5,141 bases of DNA from Solirubrobacterales bacterium (GTDB lineage Bacteria > Actinomycetota > Thermoleophilia > Solirubrobacterales > Solirubrobacteraceae). Below, piece by piece: positions 1 to 5,043 of the stretch. How positions within the stretch are numbered: the first letter of the stretch is position 1; each line of letters opens with the position of its first letter. Below the pieces are notes generated by a model. It had not been told where the DNA came from and searched no databases. It saw only the letters and a list, made by a program, of their open reading frames with translations. The DNA lies in the NCBI GenBank assembly GCA_016215085.1, contig JACRMD010000234.1:1-5141 (forward strand), in the 5' to 3' direction. The translations under genes were made by a program, and so were the position numbers.

Positions 1-1033
1 CGAGCGGCAGCCGCGTCCGCCAGGCGCAGCGGTGCGCGAGCGCCAGCCGCGCGGCGCCGCGGGCGCCGTCGGGCCCGCCCTGGCCGGCGCGCAGCCACGC
101 GACCTTCGCCGAGACCAGCGCGCGGTAGCCCATCCAGAACGCCAGCAGGCGGTCGTCGCCGGCGTCGCCGCCGGCCGCGCGGTAGGCGTCGAGGACCGTC
201 CGGGCCGCCCAGGCGCCGCCGTGCGCCTCGAGGTCGGCGAGCAGGAAGGCGAGGTCGGCGGCGACGTCGTCGCAGCGCAGCTCGCGGCTGAACTCGAGCC
301 GGTCGACGATCCGCAGCCCCTCGGCGTCGAGCACGACGTGGTCGGCGCGCAGGTCCCCGTGGCCGTCGCGGCGCAGGCCGGCGCGGGCGCGCGCGTCGTG
401 CACGCCGGCGTCGCGCAGCACGGCGGCCTCCAGCGCGCGGGCGACGACCGCGGGCCCTGCCGCGGGGACCTCGGGTCCGCGCAGGTCGACCAGGTCCTCC
501 ATGTTGCGGTGCAGGCGCGCCAGCGCCTTCGCGGCACCGCCGGGCGGGCCGCCGGCGACGGTCGCGTGGGCGTGGAAGCGCGCCAGCACGGCGCCGAGCT
601 CGGCGAGCCGTCCCTCGGGCACCCGCCCCGCGCGCAGGCGCTCGGCCAGCGTGTCGCGCTCGTCGAAGCGGCGCATCTCGACGACGTACTCGACCGTGCC
701 GGGCGGCTCGGCGCCGGCCTCCCCCACCGCGAAGCCCTCGCCGGCGCGGACGATCGGGCGCACGCCCAGGTACGTGCCGGGCGCCAGCTCGGCGTTGACG
801 CGGACCTCCTCGAGGGCCGCCGCGTGCCGCGCCGCGAGGTCGCGGTAGTCGAGGAACGCGAACCGCACGGGCTTGCGCACCTTCCACGCCCGGTCGCCCG
901 TCAGCAGCACCGTCGAGGCGTGCGTCTCGCGCACGAGGACCGGCTCGGCGCCGCCCGGCCACAGCTCCGCGCGACGCAGCGCGTCGGCCAGCTCCGGCGA
1001 CGTGCGGGCGGTGCTCGGCACGCCCGCCATCAT
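1..1033 (-). CDS. APH-like kinase (COG2187 type), N-terminal part; probably bifunctional with a C-terminal P-loop kinase domain; partial at left edge
   Basis: Reading the minus strand from ATG at 1033-1031 gives 344 codons with no stop before the edge. Residues 49-56 (AWKVRKPV) and FLDYRDL at 60-66 match the N-terminal nucleotide-binding signature of the COG2187 aminoglycoside-phosphotransferase-like family. HGDLRADHVVL at 225-235 is the Brenner-type catalytic loop (Asp227 the likely base), and IVDRLEF at 242-248 holds the Mg-binding Asp (Asp244). DDVAADLAFLLADLE at 255-269 completes the family pattern. The protein fold phosphorylates small molecules, but family substrates are unknown, and antibiotic resistance should not be assumed. 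Relatives usually continue into a COG0645-type ATP-binding kinase domain after about residue 340. The window stops just there, so that domain is predicted, not seen. A second ATG at 1030 is in frame; a G5 run at 1047-1043 lies 9 nt before the first ATG and is a weak ribosome site. The gene diverges from the usp gene. Confidence 0.88.
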   Translation of the reverse strand, partial: MMAGVPSTARTSPELADALRRAELWPGGAEPVLVRETHASTVLLTGDRAWKVRKPVRFAFLDYRDLAARHAAALEEVRVNAELAPGTYLGVRPIVRAGEGFAVGEAGAEPPGTVEYVVEMRRFDERDTLAERLRAGRVPEGRLAELGAVLARFHAHATVAGGPPGGAAKALARLHRNMEDLVDLRGPEVPAAGPAVVARALEAAVLRDAGVHDARARAGLRRDGHGDLRADHVVLDAEGLRIVDRLEFSRELRCDDVAADLAFLLADLEAHGGAWAARTVLDAYRAAGGDAGDDRLLAFWMGYRALVSAKVAWLRAGQGGPDGARGAARLALAHRCAWRTRLPL

Positions 1034-1080
1034 GCGCGCGCACCCCCGCGGGACGCATCCGCCGCGGGCCACGGGCGGCT

Positions 1081-1114
1081 CGCGGAAGACCCGCAGGCGA
1101 TCCGCGGAAGTCCC
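1081..1114. repeat. Two direct 12-bp repeats, 22-bp period
   Basis: CGCGGAAGACCC at 1081-1092 and CGCGGAAGTCCC at 1103-1114 differ at one base. Their start-to-start distance is 22 bp, close to two helical turns, so a protein binding both would sit on one face of the DNA. On the minus strand they read GGGWCTTCCGCG. The repeats lie centrally between two divergent genes, which suits a shared activator or repressor site. Identity of the binding protein is unknown. Confidence 0.45.
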
Positions 1115-1132
1115 CGATGCGCCGCCCGCGGC

Positions 1133-1137
1133 GGAGG
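1133..1137 (+). promoter_or_regulatory. Possible ribosome binding site of usp (long spacing)
   Basis: GGAGG is a full Shine-Dalgarno core but lies 15 nt before the chosen ATG (1153), longer than usual. No in-frame start codon lies closer to it. The next upstream in-frame ATG, at 1117, precedes this site and would add a basic 12-residue extension not expected in UspA proteins. A small dyad GGACG-AA-CGTCC (1136-1147) overlaps and follows the site. Confidence 0.4.
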
Positions 1138-1152
1138 ACGAACGTCCGATCC

Positions 1153-2061
1153 ATGCTGAAGACCGTCATCGCGGGCGTGGACGGCCTTGCCGGAGGGCAG
1201 GACGCGATCGCCCTGGCGCGATCGCTCGCGCCCGACGCGGAGATCGTGCTCGCCTGCGCGTACCCGTACGACTCGACGGTGAGCCGCTTCGCGCTGCTGG
1301 GGTTCGGCACGGCGCTGCGTGAGCAGACCAAGCACGAGGTGCGGCGCGAGCGCGACGCGGCCGGGCTGCCCGACGCGCGCATCGAGCTCGTGGCCGACAC
1401 GTCGCCCAGCCACGCGCTGCACGAGCTCGCCGAGCGCGAGCACGCGGATCTGGTCGTGACCGGGTCCTCCAAGCGCGGGAAGGTCGGCCGAGCGCTGCTC
1501 GGCGACGTCTCGCGCGCCGTCCTGCACGGCTCGCCGTGCCCGGTCGCCGTCGCGCCCAAGGGCTTCAAGGGCGGCCAGGTGCGCGTCGTCGGCGCGGCGT
1601 TCAACGACTCGCCGGAGGCCCGCGAGGCGCTGCGGTTCGCGGCAGACCTGGCCCGCCACCACGGCGCGCGCCTGTGCGTGCGCTCGGCGGCCCAGGACCC
1701 GCTGGCCGCCACGGGCGCGACGACCTACGTGGTGGACTACGACAAGCTGCGCGAGGACGTCCGCCGCGAGACCCAGCACGTGCTCGACGAGGCCGTCGCG
1801 GCGCTGGAGCCGGGCCTGCGGGTCGAGGCCAAGGCGGTCGTCGGGTCCACCGCCGGCGTGCTCGACGCGCTGTGCGCCGGCGTCGACGTCGTCGTCTGCG
1901 GCTCGCGCGAGTGGGGCGCCATGCGGCGCGTCGTCCTCGGCAGCACCTCCGACCGCCTCATCCACCACGCGCCGTGCCCGGTGGTGGTCGTGCCGCGCAC
2001 GGCCGTCGCCCACGACGGCGGCACGGCGGACGTCGCGCAGCTCGCGGGGACGCGGGACTGA
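1153..2061 (+). CDS. Universal stress protein, tandem UspA domains
   Basis: This 302-residue cytoplasmic protein has two UspA folds, about residues 1-138 and 143-290, the usual size of actinobacterial tandem Usps. Each begins with a hydrophobic strand ending in the adenine-side Asp: TVIAGVD (Asp10) and VVGAAFND (Asp152). Each ends with the UspA signature: VLHGSPCPVAVAP in domain 1, LIHHAPCPVVVVPR in domain 2. The ATP loop G-2x-G-9x-G-S/T is imperfect. Domain 1 reads G104-S-S-K107, then nine residues, then G117-D118. Domain 2 reads G250-S-R-E253, then nine residues, then G263-S264. Nucleotide binding may therefore be altered, especially in domain 1. The ATG at 1153 is chosen because it places MLKTVIAGVDG at the family's normal N-terminus. 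The stop (TGA 2059-2061) overlaps the next gene's ATG by one base, indicating one operon and translational coupling. Family members act in stress survival or dormancy; the specific role here is inferred. Confidence 0.92.
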   Translation: MLKTVIAGVDGLAGGQDAIALARSLAPDAEIVLACAYPYDSTVSRFALLGFGTALREQTKHEVRRERDAAGLPDARIELVADTSPSHALHELAEREHADLVVTGSSKRGKVGRALLGDVSRAVLHGSPCPVAVAPKGFKGGQVRVVGAAFNDSPEAREALRFAADLARHHGARLCVRSAAQDPLAATGATTYVVDYDKLREDVRRETQHVLDEAVAALEPGLRVEAKAVVGSTAGVLDALCAGVDVVVCGSREWGAMRRVVLGSTSDRLIHHAPCPVVVVPRTAVAHDGGTADVAQLAGTRD

Positions 2062-3221
2062 TGGCCGAGCCGCTGGACGTCGTCATCGCCGGGGGCGGCA
2101 TCGCCGCACTCGAGACGATGCTCGCGCTGCACGACCTCGCCGGCCCGCGCGTCCGCCTGACGGTCGTCTCGCCGCGCACCGACGTCGCCGTCCCGGCGCT
2201 GCGCACCGCGACGGCGTTCACGCGCCGCGAGCCGCCGCGGCCGTCGCTGCGCGACCTCGTCGCACGCTCCGGCGCGAAGCTCGTGCCGACCGTCGTGCGC
2301 CGGGTCGTCGCCGACGAGCACCTCGCCGTGCTCGGCAGCGGGCGGCGGCTGGAGTACGACGCGCTCGTCCTCGCGCTCGGCGCCCGGCCGGTGCCGGCCT
2401 ACGGGCGCGAGGTCGTGACCTTCGGCCTGGAGGACGCGGCCGAGGACCTGCCCGCGATCCTCGCCGACGCCGAGGACGGCCACGTCCACTCGATCGCCTT
2501 CGTGGTGCCGCCCGGCGTGGCCTGGACGCTGCCGCTGTACGAGCTCGCGCTCCAGGCCGCGCACCGCCTCCGCGAGCACGGCGCGGGCGAGGTCCGCATC
2601 AGCCTCGTCACGCCCGAGGACGCGCCGCTGGCGCTCTTCGGCAGCATCGCCTCGGCGGCGGTCGCCGACCGCCTCGAGCGCGCCGGCGTGGCGCTGCACC
2701 TCGGCAGCTACGCCGAGGTCGCCGCCCCCGGCCGGCTGGCGCTGCGGCCCGGGCGCCGCACGCTGTGGGCCGACCGCGTCGTCGCGCTGCCCGTGCTGGA
2801 GGGCCCCGCGGTGCGCGGCGTGCCCACCGACGAGCACGGCTTCCTGCCGGTCGACGACCGCGGCCGCGTCCGCGGCCTGGACGACGTGTGGGCCGTCGGC
2901 GACGCAACGAGCTTCCCGATCAAGCAGGGCGGCATCGCCTGCCAGCTCGCGGACGCGATCGCCGAGCAGCTCGCGGCCCGCGCCGGCGCCGGCGTCGCGC
3001 CGCGGCCCTTCCGCCCCGTGCTGCGCGCCCACCTCGTCACCGGCGAGGGCGTCGACGAGCTCGTCGCGCCCGTGTGCGGCGGCGCCGGCGAGGGCTCGTG
3101 CACGTGCGACGTCCCCGGCGCCCCGGCCCGCAAGGTCGAGGGCCGCCACCTCTCCGCGCTGCTCGGCGCCGAGCCGGGCTTCGCGCAGGCCCCCGCGGCC
3201 GAGGCCGAGCCGGTCGCGTAG
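2061..3221 (+). CDS. FAD-dependent pyridine nucleotide oxidoreductase, sulfide:quinone reductase/NDH-2-like
   Basis: The 386-residue protein opens with a Rossmann FAD motif, VVIAGGGIAALE (residues 7-18). It contains the strand before the first-domain FAD contact, YDALVLALGARPVP, and a middle NAD-type domain with VVPPGVAWTLPLYELALQA, a form seen in actinobacterial SQR-like proteins. The second FAD motif is VWAVGDATSFPIKQGGIACQ, with Asp281 the expected ribityl ligand. It probably moves electrons from NAD(P)H or another donor to an unidentified acceptor. The three redox cysteines of true sulfide:quinone reductases are not present: the only cysteines are C294, C339, C347 and C349. Sulfide oxidation is therefore unlikely by the classical mechanism. 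The C-terminal region carries a C-x7-C-x-C cluster of unknown purpose. There is no signal peptide; peripheral membrane attachment is possible. The start overlaps the usp stop by one base, with GGGGA at 2046-2049/2050 about 10 nt upstream. Confidence 0.85.
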   Translation: MAEPLDVVIAGGGIAALETMLALHDLAGPRVRLTVVSPRTDVAVPALRTATAFTRREPPRPSLRDLVARSGAKLVPTVVRRVVADEHLAVLGSGRRLEYDALVLALGARPVPAYGREVVTFGLEDAAEDLPAILADAEDGHVHSIAFVVPPGVAWTLPLYELALQAAHRLREHGAGEVRISLVTPEDAPLALFGSIASAAVADRLERAGVALHLGSYAEVAAPGRLALRPGRRTLWADRVVALPVLEGPAVRGVPTDEHGFLPVDDRGRVRGLDDVWAVGDATSFPIKQGGIACQLADAIAEQLAARAGAGVAPRPFRPVLRAHLVTGEGVDELVAPVCGGAGEGSCTCDVPGAPARKVEGRHLSALLGAEPGFAQAPAAEAEPVA

Positions 3222-3245
3222 TCGAGGAGGGTCCCGGCGGATCGA

Positions 3246-3265
3246 CCGCGCGTAGGATCGCGCGG
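3246..3265. repeat. Perfect 7-bp inverted repeat around a TAGGAT box, abutting the ltrA start
   Basis: The arms CCGCGCG (3246-3252) and CGCGCGG (3259-3265) are exact reverse complements and flank TAGGAT (3253-3258). The right arm ends at the base before ATG 3266. It could be an operator over the -10 box or, if transcribed, an RNA hairpin with a 6-nt loop that hides AGGA. CG-rich arms arise easily by chance in this genome, so a function is uncertain. Confidence 0.4.
3253..3258 (+). promoter_or_regulatory. Candidate -10 box (or ribosome site) of the ltrA-family gene
   Basis: TAGGAT fits TANNNT and lies 7 nt before ATG 3266, the distance at which transcription could begin at the start codon itself (leaderless mRNA). 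The same bases contain AGGA (3254-3257), which has a good 8-nt Shine-Dalgarno spacing. The sequence alone cannot decide between these readings. No convincing -35 box is visible at 16-18 bp upstream. Confidence 0.4.
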
Positions 3266-4378
3266 ATGCGGATCGTCGTCTCGAGAGCGCCCGGCAGCGA
3301 GCGCGAGGTCACGCCGCTCGAGCTCTTCTTCGACCTCGTCTACGTCTTCGCGGTCGGGCAGCTCTCGCACCACCTGCTGGAGCACGTCGACCTGCGCACG
3401 GGCGCCGAGACGCTGGTCCTCACGCTCGCGGTCCTCTACGCCTGGTACATGACCGCGTGGGCGGCGAACTGGCTCGAGCCCGACCGGCTGCCGGTGCGGA
3501 TGCTGCTGATCGGGCTGATGTTCGCCAGCCTGCTGATGTCGGTGGCCATCGGCGACGCCTTCGACGAGCGCGCCTGGCTGTTCGTCACCGGCTACCTGCT
3601 GCTGCAGGTCGGCCGCGCGACGTTCCTCATCGTGGGCCTTCGCGGCGGGCCGCTCGGCGAGCACTTCGTCAACGACCTCGCGTGGGAGCTGGGCGCGGGC
3701 GCCTTGTGGGTCGCCGGCGCGTTCGCCGACGGCGACGCCCGCCTGCTGCTGTGGGGGCTGGCCGTCGTGGCGACCCAGGCCGGCGTGTGGAGCCTCGAGC
3801 GCTTCCGGTTGTTCTTCATCATCGCGCTCGGCGAGACCGTGCTGACGACGGGCAACGCGTTCACCGACGAGCCGTTCGAGCTCCAGCGGCTCCTCGCGCT
3901 CGCCGTCGCCTTCACCGGCACCGTCGCGCTGTGGTGGTGCTACTTCCAGCGCGCCGAGGCCATCGGCGTCGAGGTGGCGCAGTCCGCGCCGGACGCCGGG
4001 GGCGTCGGCTGGCTCGGCACGTGGACGCTGACGCTCACGGTCCTGGCGCTGATCGCGATCGCGGTGGGTGACGAGCTCGCCATCGCCCACCCCGACCACG
4101 ACGCCACGCTGGGCTTCACGCTGCTGGCCTTCGGCGGTCCCGCCCTCTTCCTCCTCGCCCAGGTCTTCTTCCTGCGCAGCGTGCTCGGGCACGTCCCCCG
4201 CTCGCGCCCGCTCGGCCTCGCGGCGCTCGCGGTCCTCGCGCTCGTCACCGCGCCGCTCACCCTGCTCGCCGGGATCACCGCGTCGGCCGCGGTCGTCGTC
4301 GCGGTCGCGGTGGCGGACACGACCCGCGTGCGCGTGCCCGCCCCGGCTCGTGGCCGGGAGCACCGCTCGCGGGCGTAG
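3266..4378 (+). CDS. ltrA: LtrA-family (low temperature requirement A) multi-pass membrane protein
   Basis: The 370-residue product matches the bacterial LtrA family. The N-terminal signature VTPLELFFDLVYVFAVGQLS (residues 15-34) and the central ERFRLFFIIALGET (178-191) are both hallmark motifs. About eleven or twelve hydrophobic stretches are visible, roughly at 17-37, 46-70, 78-96, 103-125, 135-153, 159-176, 181-198, 207-227, 250-267, 281-303, 315-336 and 338-350. It is thus an inner-membrane protein, with a basic tail (RGREHRSRA). The family is named after a Listeria monocytogenes gene needed for growth at low temperature, but its biochemical activity is unknown. Length is normal for the family. 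ATG 3266 is chosen because it directly precedes the conserved block and has AGGA/TAGGAT upstream. It follows the oxidoreductase stop by 44 bp and probably has its own promoter, though read-through is possible. The symbol denotes the family, not proven orthology. Confidence 0.9.
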   Translation: MRIVVSRAPGSEREVTPLELFFDLVYVFAVGQLSHHLLEHVDLRTGAETLVLTLAVLYAWYMTAWAANWLEPDRLPVRMLLIGLMFASLLMSVAIGDAFDERAWLFVTGYLLLQVGRATFLIVGLRGGPLGEHFVNDLAWELGAGALWVAGAFADGDARLLLWGLAVVATQAGVWSLERFRLFFIIALGETVLTTGNAFTDEPFELQRLLALAVAFTGTVALWWCYFQRAEAIGVEVAQSAPDAGGVGWLGTWTLTLTVLALIAIAVGDELAIAHPDHDATLGFTLLAFGGPALFLLAQVFFLRSVLGHVPRSRPLGLAALAVLALVTAPLTLLAGITASAAVVVAVAVADTTRVRVPAPARGREHRSRA

Positions 4379-4409
4379 GTCGGTGGTGGCGATGGCCGCC
4401 CCGGAGCCC

Positions 4410-4439
4410 TTGCGCCGGCGCAGAACTTCGTGTTAGCGT
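4410..4439 (+). promoter_or_regulatory. Candidate promoter of the tetR-glycosyltransferase unit
   Basis: TTGCGC (4410-4415), an 18-bp spacer and TAGCGT (4434-4439) resemble a housekeeping sigma promoter (TTGNNN / TANNNT). The -10 box ends 7 nt before ATG 4447, so the transcript would start at or next to the start codon and be leaderless. No Shine-Dalgarno sequence is visible before this ATG, which fits that reading. It lies in the 68-bp gap after the LtrA stop, in which I see no convincing terminator. Confidence 0.5.
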
Positions 4440-4451
4440 CGTTGACATGAA
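4427..4451. promoter_or_regulatory. Putative TetR operator: 25-bp imperfect palindrome over -10 box and start codon
   Basis: The dyad is centred on base 4439. Nine of twelve base pairs are symmetric, with outer arms TTC / GAA (4427-4429, 4449-4451), middle arms TGT / ACA (4431-4433, 4445-4447) and inner arms CG / CG (4437-4438, 4440-4441), plus A4435/T4443. Its size and place are typical for autoregulatory operators of TetR proteins. Binding here would block RNA polymerase at the candidate -10 box and repress both tetR and the glycosyltransferase. Confidence 0.6.
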
Positions 4452-5043
4452 AGTGGACGCCCGGCGCTCGTACCGCATGGTCGCCCGGGCGCAGTCCGCC
4501 GCCGAGACCGGCGAGCGCATCCTCGACGCGGCGGTCGAGGCGTTCTGGGAGCGGCCCGGCGAGCAGGTGACGCTCGACGAGGTCGCGCAGCGCGCCGGGG
4601 TGGCGGTGCAGACCGTCATCCGGCGCTTCGGCGGCCGCGAGGGCCTGTTCGCGGCGGCCGCCGAGCGCGAGGGCGACCGCGTGCGCCGGCAGCGCGACGA
4701 GGCGTCCGCGGGCGACGTGGGCGGCGCCGTCCGCGTGCTGGTCGACCACTACGAGGACGTCGGCGACCGGGTCCTGCGGCTGCTGGCCGAGGAGGGGCGC
4801 GCGCCCGCGCTGCGCCCGATCGCCGACCGCGGCCGGGAGTACCACCGCGACTGGTGCGCCCGGGTGTTCGCCCCGGCGCTGGACGGGCGCGAGGGCGTCG
4901 AGCGCCGGCGGCGGCTCGCCCAGCTCGTCGCCGTGTGCGACGTCCTCACCTGGAAGCTGCTGCGCCGGGACGCCGGCCTGAGCCGCCGCCAGACCGAGCT
5001 CGCGCTGGCCGAGCTCCTCGAACCCCTGCTGGAGGCACCCTGA
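4447..5043 (+). CDS. TetR/AcrR-family transcriptional regulator
   Basis: The 198-residue protein has an N-terminal TetR DNA-binding domain: helix 1 at about 16-34 (SAAETGERILDAAVEAF in the centre), then the helix-turn-helix at 42-61 (TLDEVAQRAGVAVQTVIRRF), followed by GGREGLF (62-68), the usual end of the domain. The helical remainder, about 75-198, should bind an inducer and form the dimer; its ligand cannot be deduced. ATG 4447 gives a short basic leader (MKVDARRSYR) typical of the family. A later in-frame Met at residue 11 is possible but less likely. Its TGA (5041-5043) overlaps the ATG of the glycosyltransferase by one base, so both are made from one mRNA and the enzyme is a likely regulatory target. 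A palindrome across its start suggests self-repression relieved by a small molecule. Confidence 0.93.
   Translation: MKVDARRSYRMVARAQSAAETGERILDAAVEAFWERPGEQVTLDEVAQRAGVAVQTVIRRFGGREGLFAAAAEREGDRVRRQRDEASAGDVGGAVRVLVDHYEDVGDRVLRLLAEEGRAPALRPIADRGREYHRDWCARVFAPALDGREGVERRRRLAQLVAVCDVLTWKLLRRDAGLSRRQTELALAELLEPLLEAP
5031..5035 (+). promoter_or_regulatory. Ribosome binding site of the glycosyltransferase gene
   Basis: GGAGG lies 7 nt before ATG 5043, inside the last codons of tetR. The strong site supports the chosen start despite the 1-nt overlap and contrasts with the absence of such a site before tetR. Confidence 0.75.

Larger units (their letters stand above)
1034..1152. promoter_or_regulatory. 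Divergent intergenic region between the APH-like kinase and usp
   Basis: These 119 bp must hold the 5' signals of both divergent genes unless transcription starts inside the opposite gene. No TA dinucleotide occurs anywhere in it, so neither strand has a TANNNT -10 box. Instead there is a tandem 12-bp repeat (1081-1092 and 1103-1114), a GC hairpin with GCCGC/GCGGC arms (1061-1079), and a tighter one with arms CGCCGC/GCGGCG (1120-1133) just before the GGAGG of usp. This suggests activator-dependent or alternative-sigma transcription, but no start point can be fixed from the sequence alone. Confidence 0.5.

Noticed and set aside
1..1033. Reading the APH-like gene as an aminoglycoside resistance gene
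   Set aside because: The motifs match the COG2187-type family, whose members are not known antibiotic kinases; the shared fold alone does not support a resistance call.
32..1159. Long open frame on the plus strand (375 codons) opposite the APH-like gene
   Set aside because: Its protein is low-complexity Ala/Arg/Gly/Val-rich without recognisable motifs, while the minus strand encodes a clear kinase signature. It is an antisense shadow caused by the scarcity of A/T-rich stop codons.
1536..2060. Upstream extension of the oxidoreductase frame into usp
   Set aside because: The extension is Arg/Gly/Pro-rich and lies in the wrong frame of a real gene; the Rossmann motif begins just after ATG 2061, the natural start.
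1737..3149. 470-codon open frame on the minus strand across usp and the oxidoreductase
   Set aside because: No family motif; composition is biased as expected for a reverse-frame shadow of high-GC genes. The plus-strand reading has well-defined motifs.
2765..3265. Upstream extension of the LtrA frame into the oxidoreductase gene
   Set aside because: The extra residues are an Arg-rich shadow of the oxidoreductase; the LtrA signature starts right after ATG 3266.
4342..4358. Stem-loop CCCGGC-TCGTG-GCCGGG near the end of the LtrA gene as a terminator
   Set aside because: The hairpin lies within the coding sequence, about 17 nt before the stop codon, and no T-run follows. GC arms of this length are common in such DNA.
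2708..4363. 551-codon open frame on the minus strand opposite the LtrA gene
   Set aside because: Rich in Arg, Glu, Asp and Gly without a fold signature, and exactly antisense to a convincing multi-pass membrane protein.
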